This document shows positions 8,549-17,174 of a stretch of DNA of 64,000 nt, in pieces. Location: the NCBI GenBank assembly GCA_965656785.1, contig CBFHLY010000015.1, positions 15,930 through 79,929 of the forward strand. Reading direction: 5' to 3'. Every line of letters starts with the position of its first letter. The first letter of the stretch is position 1. Under the pieces are notes generated by a model. That model was not told the origin of the DNA. It saw only the letters and a program-made list of their open reading frames with translations, and did no database searches. The DNA comes from JALQTD01 sp965656785. Its GTDB lineage: Bacteria > Bacteroidota > Bacteroidia > Flavobacteriales_D > Sanyastnellaceae. Made by a program: the position numbers and the translations under genes.

Positions 8549-10186
8549 ATGTCTAAAGACATTCAATTCAACACAGACGCTCGAAACGGCCTGAAGGCCG
8601 GCGTCGATGCTTTGGCAAATGCGGTGAAAGTGACCCTCGGCCCGAAAGGCCGCAACGTGGTCATCGACAAAAAGTTCGGTGCACCATCGGTCACGAAGGA
8701 CGGCGTTTCAGTCGCGAAGGAAATCGAGCTGAAGGATCCCATCGAGAACATGGGCGCCCAAATGGTCAAAGAAGTCGCGTCAAAGACGGCTGACGTGGCC
8801 GGTGACGGCACCACCACGGCAACGGTGCTCGCTCAGGCCTTGGTTTCAGAGGGATTGCGGAACGTGGCGGCAGGCGCAAACCCGATGGACCTGAAGCGCG
8901 GCATGGACAAGGCCACCAAGACCATCGTCGAACAATTGCGCCTCATCAGCCGTGAGGTCGGTTCGGACAACTCGAAAATCGAGCAAGTCGCGACCATTTC
9001 GGCAAACAACGACTCGACCGTGGGCAAGCTCATTGCTGAAGCCATGCGCGTCGTCGGTACCGAGGGCGTCATCACCGTCGAAGAAGCGAAGGGCACTGAA
9101 ACCGAAGTGCGCACCGTTGAGGGCATGCAGTTCGATCGCGGTTACCTCTCGCCATACTTCGTGACGAACAGCGAGAAGATGGAAGCGGAGTTGGAAACCC
9201 CGTACATCCTCATCTACGACAAGAAGATCTCCACGATGAAGGACTTGCTCCCGACGTTGGAGCAAACTGCCCAAACAGGCCGTCCGCTCCTCATCATCGC
9301 GGAGGACGTCGATGGCGAGGCCTTGGCAACGTTGGTGGTCAACAAAATCCGCGGCGCTCTGAAGGTCGCGGCGGTGAAGGCTCCTGGATTTGGCGACCGC
9401 CGGAAGGCCATGCTGCAAGACATCGCGATCCTCACGGGGGGGCAGGTCATTTCGGAAGAAACCGGCCTCAAGCTCGAGAACGCGACGCTCGCGGACCTCG
9501 GTTCTGCGGAAAAAATCACCATCGATAAGGACAACACGACCGTGGTGAATGGCAGCGGTGCAACCGAAGCCATCGAGGCGCGTGTGAAGGAAATCAAGGC
9601 GCAAATCGAGACGACAACGTCGGATTACGACCGCGAGAAGCTTCAGGAACGCCTTGCGAAGTTGGCCGGTGGCGTTGCGGTGTTGTACGTCGGCGCAGCT
9701 ACGGAGGTGGAGATGAAGGAGAAGAAGGACCGCGTCGACGACGCGCTGCACGCAACCCGAGCGGCCGTCGAAGAAGGCATCATCCCAGGTGGAGGTACGG
9801 CGTTCATCCGCGCTGCGCACAGCATCGAATCGCTCGAAGGGGTGAACGATGACGAAACCACGGGCATCCGCATCGTGTTGCGCGCGGTCGAAGAGCCGTT
9901 GCGCCAAATCGTGGCCAATGCCGGTGGCGAAGGCGCGGTGGTCGTCAACGCCGTGGCGAATGGCGAAGGCGATTTCGGTTACAATGCCCGCACCGAGGTG
10001 TACGAGAACCTCTTCGAAGCAGGGGTCATCGATCCCACGAAGGTGGCGCGCGTGGCCCTGGAAAATGCGGTGTCCATCTCGGGCATGGTGTTGACCACCG
10101 AGTGCGTCATTGCCGATGTCGAGGAGGAAGCTCCTTCGATGGGCGGTGGAGCCGCAGGAATGGGCGGCATGGGCGGCATGATGTAA
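8549..10186 (+). CDS. groL: Chaperonin GroEL
   Basis: 60-kDa chaperonin, 545 residues, full length, cytoplasmic tetradecamer that folds client proteins with GroES. It has the equatorial nucleotide-binding segments TLGPKGRNVVIDKK and DVAGDGTTTATVLAQ, the apical domain (about 190-375), and ends in the flexible Gly/Met tail GMGGMGGMM. An intrinsic terminator follows 26 bp after the stop. A long reverse-frame open reading through this gene is a codon-usage artefact. Confidence 0.99.
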   Translation: MSKDIQFNTDARNGLKAGVDALANAVKVTLGPKGRNVVIDKKFGAPSVTKDGVSVAKEIELKDPIENMGAQMVKEVASKTADVAGDGTTTATVLAQALVSEGLRNVAAGANPMDLKRGMDKATKTIVEQLRLISREVGSDNSKIEQVATISANNDSTVGKLIAEAMRVVGTEGVITVEEAKGTETEVRTVEGMQFDRGYLSPYFVTNSEKMEAELETPYILIYDKKISTMKDLLPTLEQTAQTGRPLLIIAEDVDGEALATLVVNKIRGALKVAAVKAPGFGDRRKAMLQDIAILTGGQVISEETGLKLENATLADLGSAEKITIDKDNTTVVNGSGATEAIEARVKEIKAQIETTTSDYDREKLQERLAKLAGGVAVLYVGAATEVEMKEKKDRVDDALHATRAAVEEGIIPGGGTAFIRAAHSIESLEGVNDDETTGIRIVLRAVEEPLRQIVANAGGEGAVVVNAVANGEGDFGYNARTEVYENLFEAGVIDPTKVARVALENAVSISGMVLTTECVIADVEEEAPSMGGGAAGMGGMGGMM

Positions 10187-10211
10187 GCCGATTCTCAAAC
10201 AACATGCAGCG

Positions 10212-10244
10212 AAACCGCGTCCGGACTCCGGGCGCGGTTTTTTT
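10212..10244 (+). terminator. Rho-independent terminator after groEL
   Basis: AAACCGCG (10212-10219) pairs with CGCGGTTT (10233-10240), with an internal TCCGGACTCCGG loop region, followed by Ts. It is well placed to end the groESL transcript. Confidence 0.85.
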
Positions 10245-10269
10245 GTGTGGACGACCGGCTTGGGCGCTG

Positions 10270-10277
10270 TACTTTTG
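10270..10277 (+). promoter_or_regulatory. -7 box TACTTTTG immediately before the gldA-like gene
   Basis: A perfect TAnnTTTG with its G only 9 nt before the A of the ATG at 10286. Transcription starting the usual few bases downstream would give an almost leaderless mRNA. A TTTTG at 10241-10245 could be the -33 element, though its 24-nt spacing is slightly long. Confidence 0.6.
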
Positions 10278-10285
10278 GACTTCAA

Positions 10286-10990
10286 ATGGGCATCCAAATT
10301 CACCATGTTACGAAGCAATTCGGCGCCCAAAAAGCGCTGAACGACCTGAGCCTTGAAGTTCCTGACGGCCAAGTGCTCGGCTTGCTCGGGCCCAACGGTG
10401 CGGGCAAGTCCACGTTGATGCGGCTCATCACCGGCTACCTGCCACCGACGAAGGGAACGGTGCGGGTTGCGGGGTTTGACGTTCAGGACGTTCCCGAGGA
10501 GACCCGGCGCCGGGTGGGCTATTTGCCGGAACACAATCCGCTCCACACCGAGATGTACGTCACGGAATACCTCCGCTTCGTTGCGGGCATTCACCACATC
10601 GAACGCGCGGATGAGCGCGTGGAGCAGGTCATCGCGGAAGTGGGGTTGACCCCTGAGCGGCACAAGGAAATCGGCCAATTGTCCAAGGGATATCGCCAGC
10701 GCGTGGGCCTTGCGCAGGCGCTGATCCACGAGCCGGAAGTCCTCATCCTCGACGAACCCACCTCCGGCCTCGACCCGAACCAGCTCGTGGAGGTGCGGGC
10801 CTTGATCCGGCGCGTCGGTGCCCAGCGCACGGTGATTCTGTCGACGCACGTGATGCAAGAAGTGGAGGCGATGTGCGACCGCGTGGTCCTCATTAAGCGA
10901 GGCCAAATCGTCGGGGACGGCCCCACCTCCGAGTTCGCCTCGCAGCCCGGCGGTCTTGAACTCGCCTTCAAAACCCTGACCGGATCTTGA
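10286..10990 (+). CDS. gldA: ABC transporter ATP-binding protein, GldA-like
   Basis: 234-residue ATPase: Walker A LLGPNGAGKST, signature LSKGYRQRVGLAQAL, Walker B EVLILDEPTSGLD, and the switch His in ILSTHVMQEVE. The YLPEHNPLH segment after the Q-loop region and the overall sequence match the Bacteroidota GldA type (gliding motility-associated, working with GldFG), but related CcmA-like ATPases are close. The permease genes are not adjacent. The ATG at 10286 follows a -7 box directly. The stop overlaps the rsgA start as TGATG. Confidence 0.8.
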   Translation: MGIQIHHVTKQFGAQKALNDLSLEVPDGQVLGLLGPNGAGKSTLMRLITGYLPPTKGTVRVAGFDVQDVPEETRRRVGYLPEHNPLHTEMYVTEYLRFVAGIHHIERADERVEQVIAEVGLTPERHKEIGQLSKGYRQRVGLAQALIHEPEVLILDEPTSGLDPNQLVEVRALIRRVGAQRTVILSTHVMQEVEAMCDRVVLIKRGQIVGDGPTSEFASQPGGLELAFKTLTGS

Positions 10991-11925
10991 TGGAGGGCAC
11001 CGTCTTCCGTTCGACCGGTTCGTGGTACGATGTCCGTACCGATGACGGCGAGGCGGTCGCGTGCCGGGCGAAAGGGAAGCTTCGGCTCAAGGGCGACCGA
11101 TCGACGAACCCCGTGGCCATCGGCGACCGAGTGGATTTTGCGGTGGAGGAAGATGGAACGGGGGTGGTTTCGCGGATCCATGAACGGCGCAACCGCATCG
11201 TGCGCCGCGCGGTGAATTTGGCGCGGGAGTCGCACGTGGTGGCCGCGAACGTGGACCGGGCGTTCTTGGTGGTCACGGTCGGCGAGCCGGCGACGAGCAG
11301 CGGGTTCATCGACCGGTTCTTGGTGTCGGCGGAGGCGTTTGGGGTGCCGACCACGCTGGTATTCAACAAGGTGGACGCGGTGCGGCCGGACACGCGGGAG
11401 GCCGATCGGCTCGAGGAACTGGAGGCGAACTACGCGATCGCGGGGTATGCGAGTGTGCGCACGTCGGCGGTGACGGGGGAGGGCGTCGGCGATTTGGCCC
11501 AAATCCTGACCGCGGGCAACAACCTCTTTTCCGGCCACTCAGGCGTCGGAAAGAGCAGCCTCATCAACCGACTTGTTCCCGGACTTGAACTGCGAACTTC
11601 CGAGGTGTCCGAAACCCACGGCAAGGGCAAGCACACCACCACGTTCGCGGAAATGTTTCCGCTTCCTGATCGCGCGGGCTTCATCATGGACACCCCGGGG
11701 ATTAAAGGGTTCGGTTTGGTCCACTTGGATCGGGAGACGCTGCATCACCACTTCCCCGAGCTCTTCGAACGGCTGCCGGACTGTCGATTTCACAACTGCC
11801 TTCACCGCACGGAACCCGGCTGCGCGGTGCGCGAAGCGGCGGAATCAGGTGAGATTTCGGCGGAACGCTACTTCAATTACCTCGAATTGTACGAGGGCTG
11901 GGACGAGCAGAACAGTTACCGCTGA
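10990..11925 (+). CDS. rsgA: Small ribosomal subunit biogenesis GTPase RsgA
   Basis: Circularly permuted GTPase of late 30S maturation, 311 residues. An N-terminal OB fold (to about 75) is followed by G4 NKVD, G1 GHSGVGKSSLIN, the G2 region GKGKHTTT and G3 DTPGIKGF in the permuted order, then the C-terminal zinc site CRFHNCLHRTEPGC. The start is the ATG that overlaps the gldA stop (TGATG); an in-frame TTG one codon upstream is less likely. The 3' end overlaps convergent cysQ by 10 bp. Confidence 0.96.
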   Translation: MEGTVFRSTGSWYDVRTDDGEAVACRAKGKLRLKGDRSTNPVAIGDRVDFAVEEDGTGVVSRIHERRNRIVRRAVNLARESHVVAANVDRAFLVVTVGEPATSSGFIDRFLVSAEAFGVPTTLVFNKVDAVRPDTREADRLEELEANYAIAGYASVRTSAVTGEGVGDLAQILTAGNNLFSGHSGVGKSSLINRLVPGLELRTSEVSETHGKGKHTTTFAEMFPLPDRAGFIMDTPGIKGFGLVHLDRETLHHHFPELFERLPDCRFHNCLHRTEPGCAVREAAESGEISAERYFNYLELYEGWDEQNSYR

Positions 11926-12713
11926 ACGCGCGAGACCCACAGGCCGTGGACCCACAGGCTCGGCTTGTTGTAGGTCAACGGCGTTCCGGTCGCGGCGTCG
12001 CGGACGCTCAGTCCCAAGGCGCGCAGCACCCCATCTCCTGCGGCGCAATCCCATTCCATGTAGGCCCCCGTGCGGCTGTGGATGTCGGCTTCCCCCGACG
12101 CCACCAAGCAAAACTTCAACGCTCCGCTGACCGGTTCAGAGACCACCTCGTCGAGCGCAAACCCCGGTGGAAGCAGTTCGCTCAACGGGGCCCGCTCATT
12201 GCGGCTGGTCACCAAGCGATAGGGCGGTTCGGGCGGTGCGGGAGCCAAGGCCGTCCGAACGCCCCCGCTGAGGGGTTCGCAGTGGGCGCCGTGGTTGGCG
12301 AGCCCGCTGAAGATTTGGCCTCCACACGGATCGGCCACCACCCCGATGATCGGCCCTTCCGGCCCGCACAACGCGATGTTCACGGCAAACCCCTCCCGGT
12401 AGCGCAAGAAGGCCTCCGTGCCATCCAGCGGATCCACCACCCAAAACCACGTCCAACCGCGGCGCACTTCCCAATGCACTTGATCCCCTTCCTCACTCAA
12501 CACCGGCAAGTTCGACGGGGCCAGCGCGCGAACGATCGTGGCGTGCGAAGCGTAATCGGCCTGCGAAACCGGCGATCCATCCCCTTTGTGCTCGACCCCC
12601 AACTCGTCATCGTGCACGTCGACCCATTTCAACAAGGCGTGTGACGCGGCGCGCGCGGCATCCACCGCCAAATCGCGCAACGCCGTCCAACTCAGGTGAG
12701 GGGAAGATTGCAT
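11916..12713 (-). CDS. cysQ: 3'(2'),5'-bisphosphate nucleotidase CysQ
   Basis: Inositol-monophosphatase superfamily, 265 residues. It hydrolyses PAP to AMP and so protects sulfate assimilation and other PAP-sensitive enzymes. The metal-binding motifs are LSEEGD (first Glu), WVVDPLDGTEAF and MEWDCAAGDG near the C-terminus. No signal peptide. Its ATG at 12713 lies next to the -33 region of the divergent riboswitch promoter, so the two transcripts share a short control region. Inositol-phosphate phosphatase activity is the alternative. Confidence 0.9.
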   Translation of the reverse strand: MQSSPHLSWTALRDLAVDAARAASHALLKWVDVHDDELGVEHKGDGSPVSQADYASHATIVRALAPSNLPVLSEEGDQVHWEVRRGWTWFWVVDPLDGTEAFLRYREGFAVNIALCGPEGPIIGVVADPCGGQIFSGLANHGAHCEPLSGGVRTALAPAPPEPPYRLVTSRNERAPLSELLPPGFALDEVVSEPVSGALKFCLVASGEADIHSRTGAYMEWDCAAGDGVLRALGLSVRDAATGTPLTYNKPSLWVHGLWVSRVQR

Positions 12714-12745
12714 TTGCGCAAGTTAATGCCTCTTCCTTAGCTTTG
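12713..12745 (+). promoter_or_regulatory. Promoter of the TPP riboswitch/TonB receptor transcript
   Basis: TTTG at 12713-12716, a 21-nt spacer, and a perfect TAGCTTTG -7 box at 12738-12745. Transcription would begin a few bases downstream, at or just inside the riboswitch. Confidence 0.75.
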
Positions 12746-12748
12746 CCA

Positions 12749-12834
12749 CGACGCAGGGGTGCCACTGGATCGTCCAGTGCGCTGAGATGATACCCTTCGA
12801 ACCTGACCGGGTAATCCCGGTAGGGGAGCGGACT
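12749..12834 (+). ncRNA. TPP riboswitch (THI element)
   Basis: The conserved core is unmistakable: GGGGTGCC (12756-12763), GCTGAGATGATACCC, TTCGAACCTGACCGGGTAA and CCCGGTAGGGGAGCGG. Thiamine pyrophosphate binding normally shuts off the downstream gene. The segment GGCACCCC (12868-12875), just before the coding region, is a perfect complement of the riboswitch 5' strand GGGGTGCC and also forms a local GGTGC/GCACC hairpin. It is therefore a candidate expression platform. Boundaries are approximate. Confidence 0.95.
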
Positions 12835-12901
12835 TTCGAGGCTTCGGCTTGGAACATGGCGGTGCGAGGCACCCCGCGTCATGAACTTTCAATGTGACGC
12901 A

Positions 12902-15415
12902 ATGAAATACGTACTGGCGATGGCGCTCTTGGCGCTGGCGATTCAAGCAGGGGCTCAAGCGACCGTTCTGAACGGGGAGGTCAAGGCCGATTCGGGCGAG
13001 CCGATGGTGGGTGCGCAGGTCTTCATTCAGGGAACGCGTTTGGGGACGGTGACGGATGTGGATGGGCGGTTCGCGCTCGGTGGCGTTCCGGAGGGGGAAC
13101 AGGTGGTGAAGGCACGGGCGGTGGGCTATCAGCCGCAGCAGCTCACGGTCCAAATCTCGCCCAACACCCCCATCAAGTCCCTGAATTTCATCTTGGTTCC
13201 CGAACCCGCAGTCGGCCCTCCCGAGCTGCCTGTCGCCCACTGGCGGTCCGTCAACCTCGGCCCCGCCTCGGTTTCCACCGAAGTAGCCGGTGAGCGCGTT
13301 CCCTTCACCCGCACGTCGGTCACGGCGGAGGAGCTCAAAAAACGCGACGCCGCGCAGGATTTGCCCTTCCTTCTGCGGTACACTCCGGCCTTGGTCGTCA
13401 CCTCCGATGCGGGCGCTGGCGTGGGCTACACCGGCATGCGCATCCGCGGATCGGATGCCACGCGCATCAACGTGACCATCAATGGTGTTCCGTTGAATGA
13501 CGCGGAGTCGCACCAGGTTTACTGGGTCGATCTGCCCGACCTCGGAAGCAGCGCAGACGGCATCCTCATCCAACGCGGCGTCGGCACCAGCACCAACGGC
13601 CCGGGCGCGTTCGGAGCCACCGTGTCGGTGAACACCCTGCAGCCGGAGGAGGAGCCGATGGGGCGCATGGCGTTCAGTGCAGGCGCTTTCGGGACGCGCC
13701 GGGCTACCTTGCAGTGGGCGTCCGGAATCGGGGAGCGTGGGTTCTTCGCGGAAGGCCGGGCTTCGCGCATCCATTCGGATGGCTACATGGACCGGGCGAC
13801 CAGCGATTTGTCCAGCGTGCACGTCAGTTCGGGCAAGCAGTGGGAAACGGGGCGACTCATTTACACGGGGCTTTGGGGACACGAGCGCACGTACCAAGCG
13901 TGGTACGGCGTGCCGCTTGTGGGCTTGACTGGTGATGCTGCGGCCATCCAGGCCTGGGCGGCGAACAGCGCCGAATACGGGTACGGATCCGATACGACCC
14001 GCATCCAGGACCTCATCGAGCGCGGCCGGCAGCACAATTACTACCGCTATGAAAATCAGGTAGACGACTACACCCAAATCCACCACCAGCTGCACTTCGA
14101 TCAGCGCGTGGGCAGTTGGGACGTGGGTTTGGCCTTGAGCAACACCCTCGGCGCGGGATACTACGAGCAGTTACGAGAGGGCGACGCGCTCAGCCAGTAC
14201 GGTGTGCTGGATACCGCCTTCTCCACGGGCGATGTGGTGCGCCGGCGCTGGCTCGACAACACGCTGCACGGGGTGTCCGGCTCCATTCAGCGCGGTTTTT
14301 CGCGGGGAATGGTGCAATTCGGGGGCGGCGGTTACCGGTACGTGGGCGACCACTTTGGCCGGTTGGTTTGGGCGGAACATGCGCCCGGATTGGATCCCGG
14401 TCACCGGTATTACGACGGAACCGGAACGAAGCAGGATGTCAATGCCTTTGCGCGCGGCGTGTTCAACGCGTTGGATGGCGACCTGAAGTGGCACGGTGAG
14501 CTGCAATGGCGCGCGGTGGATTACTTCGTGGAGGGGACGGACAACGATTTGCGCGTGCTGGCGGTGGACGATGCGTTGCAGTTCGTCAATCCGAAGGTGG
14601 GGGTGGATTACCAAAACCGTCCCGATCTGCGCTACTACGCTTCGTGGTCTGTGGGCCACCGCGAGCCTTCCCGCACCGATTACGTGGACAGTCCGGAAGG
14701 CTCGGTGGTGCGCCCCGAACGCCTCCAAGATTGGGAACTTGGCGCCCAATGGACGGGGGAGCAGGCCGCCCTTACGGCGAACGGCTACTTCATGGACTAT
14801 CGGGATCAACTCGTCCTCACGGGTGACCTCAACGACGTCGGGTCGCCGCTGCGCACGAACGTGGCGAAGAGCTACCGCATGGGCGTGGAGCTCGATGGGC
14901 GGTGGTCGCCGGTGAAGGGGGTGATTTGGCGACCGAATTTGGCCTGGTCACGGAACCGCATCCAGCAGTTCGATGAGGTCATTTTCGATTACGATGAGGC
15001 GCAGGAATTTCGTCAAATCATTGAATACGAAGATGTTCCTATTGCATTTTCTCCCGAGGTGGTCGCCACAAGCCTCCTGGCTTGGGAAGCGTGGTCGGGG
15101 GACGAAACCTCGCTCATCGCCGAGTGGGCGCTGCGGCATGTCAGTCAGCAGTTCCTCGACAACACGGGCAGCTCAGATCGCTCTTTGCCCGCCTACACGG
15201 TGAACGACTTGCGCCTCCGGTGCTCCTGGACCCGAGAGCGCGACGTGTTGTCCCTCCATGTATTCATTAACAACGTGCTGGGCGCGGAATACAGTGCGAA
15301 CGGTTGGTCCTACAGCTATCAAGTTGGCGGCCCCGCTTCCCGCGTTTCCGAAGTCTACGTCTATCCGCAAGCCGGGCGATTCCTCACCGTCGGATTGGAT
15401 TGGAGCTGGCGCTGA
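12902..15415 (+). CDS. TonB-dependent receptor, predicted thiamine (precursor) uptake
   Basis: Outer-membrane receptor of about 837 residues. A signal peptide (MKYVLAMALLALAIQAGA) is followed by a carboxypeptidase-like regulatory domain (about 25-105). The plug domain follows with the TonB-receptor motifs MRIRGSDATRINVTINGVPLND and GPGAFGATVSVNT, then a 22-strand-type barrel ending in aromatic GLDWSWR. The TPP riboswitch in its leader indicates control by thiamine pyrophosphate. Thiamin-regulated outer-membrane receptors (described as Omr1) are established in this phylum. I favour the ATG at 12902 because it gives a clean signal peptide; an in-frame ATG at 12881 sits 5 nt after the putative expression platform. 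The 3' end overlaps the convergent gene by 32 bp. Confidence 0.9.
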   Translation: MKYVLAMALLALAIQAGAQATVLNGEVKADSGEPMVGAQVFIQGTRLGTVTDVDGRFALGGVPEGEQVVKARAVGYQPQQLTVQISPNTPIKSLNFILVPEPAVGPPELPVAHWRSVNLGPASVSTEVAGERVPFTRTSVTAEELKKRDAAQDLPFLLRYTPALVVTSDAGAGVGYTGMRIRGSDATRINVTINGVPLNDAESHQVYWVDLPDLGSSADGILIQRGVGTSTNGPGAFGATVSVNTLQPEEEPMGRMAFSAGAFGTRRATLQWASGIGERGFFAEGRASRIHSDGYMDRATSDLSSVHVSSGKQWETGRLIYTGLWGHERTYQAWYGVPLVGLTGDAAAIQAWAANSAEYGYGSDTTRIQDLIERGRQHNYYRYENQVDDYTQIHHQLHFDQRVGSWDVGLALSNTLGAGYYEQLREGDALSQYGVLDTAFSTGDVVRRRWLDNTLHGVSGSIQRGFSRGMVQFGGGGYRYVGDHFGRLVWAEHAPGLDPGHRYYDGTGTKQDVNAFARGVFNALDGDLKWHGELQWRAVDYFVEGTDNDLRVLAVDDALQFVNPKVGVDYQNRPDLRYYASWSVGHREPSRTDYVDSPEGSVVRPERLQDWELGAQWTGEQAALTANGYFMDYRDQLVLTGDLNDVGSPLRTNVAKSYRMGVELDGRWSPVKGVIWRPNLAWSRNRIQQFDEVIFDYDEAQEFRQIIEYEDVPIAFSPEVVATSLLAWEAWSGDETSLIAEWALRHVSQQFLDNTGSSDRSLPAYTVNDLRLRCSWTRERDVLSLHVFINNVLGAEYSANGWSYSYQVGGPASRVSEVYVYPQAGRFLTVGLDWSWR

Positions 15416-16130
15416 TCGGATCCGGGAGCCAGGCCAAATCCTCGGGCTTCCGTTCAATGGCCGTTCCCACCACCGCCACATCGGCCCCGGCAGCCCAAGC
15501 CGCCCGGATGCTCGCCGCATCGTTCAATCCTCCTCCGACGATGATTGGTGCGGAGGTGTGTTCGCGCACCTGCTCGATGGCAGAAAGCGGCACCGGATGC
15601 CCCGCACCCGATCCGGCGTCGAGGTACATGGCACGCAGGCCCAGCATTTCACCAGCTACCGCAGTGGCTGCCACGATGCTGGGCTTGCCCGCCGGGATCG
15701 GCAACGAATGGCTGATGTAGCTCGCCGTGGTCAACGGCCCGTCTCCGATGAGCAGGTAGCCCGTCGGCACGACTTCCATCCCCAAACGCCGGATGCGCAT
15801 GCCCGACTCCACGTGCCGACCGATGAGGTAATCCGCATTGCGGCCCGAAATCAGGGAGAGGAACAGCACGGCATCGGCACCGGCTACGATTTGGTCTGGG
15901 CTCCCGGGAAACAGGACGATGGGGCCGCTGAACCGGTCCCGAATCGCCCCCAAAATTCCACCGACGTTGCGCCGGGTGAGCAGCGATCCTCCGATGAACA
16001 CGTCCGTTACCGGCGAGGCTTCGAGCCGGTCAAGGAACGCCCCCCACGCATGTCCCGTGGGCAGGTCGTCGGGGTCGATGAGGCAGGCCAGCCGCTTGGG
16101 GCCGGTTTGGATTTGGTCAAACCACGTCAT
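15384..16130 (-). CDS. Geranylgeranylglyceryl/heptaprenylglyceryl phosphate synthase family
   Basis: TIM-barrel prenyltransferase of the PcrB/GGGPS family, 248 residues. It joins a polyprenyl diphosphate to glycerol-1-phosphate. Visible features are CLIDPDD (Mg2+/diphosphate), FIGGSLLTR, FPGSPDQI, LFLSLISGRN, MEVVPTGYLLI, YLDAGSGAGHP and the phosphate-binding IIVGGGLND and ADVAVVGTAIE. Bacteroidota carry a bacterial group II GGGPS; prenyl-chain length and lipid product are not readable from sequence. The start is the ATG at 16130, overlapping the upstream hydrolase stop by 4 bp, so the two are translationally coupled. Confidence 0.9.
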   Translation of the reverse strand: MTWFDQIQTGPKRLACLIDPDDLPTGHAWGAFLDRLEASPVTDVFIGGSLLTRRNVGGILGAIRDRFSGPIVLFPGSPDQIVAGADAVLFLSLISGRNADYLIGRHVESGMRIRRLGMEVVPTGYLLIGDGPLTTASYISHSLPIPAGKPSIVAATAVAGEMLGLRAMYLDAGSGAGHPVPLSAIEQVREHTSAPIIVGGGLNDAASIRAAWAAGADVAVVGTAIERKPEDLAWLPDPISASSNPIRR

Positions 16131-17008
16131 GCTTCGAAGATAACGCCCAGGACTTCCCGGAGGACGTCCTCCCGCAACATGCCGTGGCCGGAATGCACGC
16201 GGTGGAAGCGCACTGCGGGCGCCTTGAGCCGTTTCCTGAGCCCGTCCGCGTTGCTCGCGGGGATGACCCGGTCTTTCGTGCCAAAGCAAAAATCGACGCG
16301 CCCCATTTGGCCTCCCTCCAGCGCGGCGACCACTTGCGATTTCGGCGGCCAACACAGGCGATGCGCCCGCCAGCCGTGCCAAACCATGTCCCGCATCTCC
16401 GCCGTCTCCGTGTGAAACAGCGCAAACTGCAAGAGGTGCTTCGGCACCACGCCCCACCGGTGCAGCCTGCCCAACGCGGCATTCACCGCCGGCGCATACC
16501 GGTCCAGGCCGCGCCACATCCACCGCCCGAGCAGCGTGTGCACGGTCAGGTCATACAGCGGAGCCTTGCGAAGCCCATCCGGCGCCAGCAGCACCACCCG
16601 GTCCCACACTTCGGGCGCTTCGACGAGCAGCGTCAATGCGATCCGCCCGCCGATGGAATAGCCGATGAGGTCCATGTCGGAGGGGGCGCACCCTTCCCGT
16701 TCGGCAATGCGCTGGACGAGGTCGAGCAGGGAGGCGGGCGGCAGGGCCGCGTCCGAAGGCAGGCCCGGGTCCACCGGGCCGCTCGCTCCGTGATGGGGCA
16801 AGTGGACGGCGATGAGCCGCGCGGGCGCAGGCCAGTGGCTTTGCCAAATCAATAGGTCCTCCAGCGGCCGCGCGAATCCGTGAAACGCAATCACCGCCCG
16901 GTCCCTCGGTCCATCGCTGGGCCCTGCATCCACGGCGGCGTATTCGAGTCGCCACCCCGCATGTTCCAACGCCTTGCGCGCTGGGCTGGGCTGTTCGGCA
17001 AATTCCAT
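16127..17008 (-). CDS. Alpha/beta hydrolase
   Basis: 293-residue alpha/beta-hydrolase fold protein. An oxyanion-side HGFARP is followed by the nucleophile elbow GYSIGG, the acid in FGTKDRVIP and the catalytic His in HSGHGML. There is no signal peptide, so it is cytoplasmic. The substrate is unknown. Its 4-bp overlap with the GGGP synthase gene suggests a linked role, perhaps in lipid turnover (inference). The ATG at 17008 is chosen; longer readings run into the carB promoter region. Confidence 0.85.
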   Translation of the reverse strand: MEFAEQPSPARKALEHAGWRLEYAAVDAGPSDGPRDRAVIAFHGFARPLEDLLIWQSHWPAPARLIAVHLPHHGASGPVDPGLPSDAALPPASLLDLVQRIAEREGCAPSDMDLIGYSIGGRIALTLLVEAPEVWDRVVLLAPDGLRKAPLYDLTVHTLLGRWMWRGLDRYAPAVNAALGRLHRWGVVPKHLLQFALFHTETAEMRDMVWHGWRAHRLCWPPKSQVVAALEGGQMGRVDFCFGTKDRVIPASNADGLRKRLKAPAVRFHRVHSGHGMLREDVLREVLGVIFEA

Positions 17009-17095
17009 GTGGCAAAGGTGGGACGATTTCGCGGTGTGGAAAAGCCGTGGAAACCGATTCGCAATTCGCCTTTGGTCGGTCCGGGGGTGCGACCT

Positions 17096-17103
17096 AATTT
17101 TGC
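17096..17103 (+). promoter_or_regulatory. -7 box of the carB promoter
   Basis: A perfect TAATTTTG, 71 nt before the carB ATG. The leader ends in a run of ten As directly before ATG, an A-rich start context instead of a Shine-Dalgarno sequence. Confidence 0.6.
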
Positions 17104-17174
17104 CGCGCACAAACAGGTTTCGCATTTCCTGACCGCAGGCCGTCCAACGGTTTGCGCGGTCGGGTAAAAAAAAA

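Noticed and set aside
8846..10906. 686-codon frame antisense to groEL and the gldA-like gene
   Set aside because: Overlaps two real genes and the intrinsic terminator; no recognisable domain.
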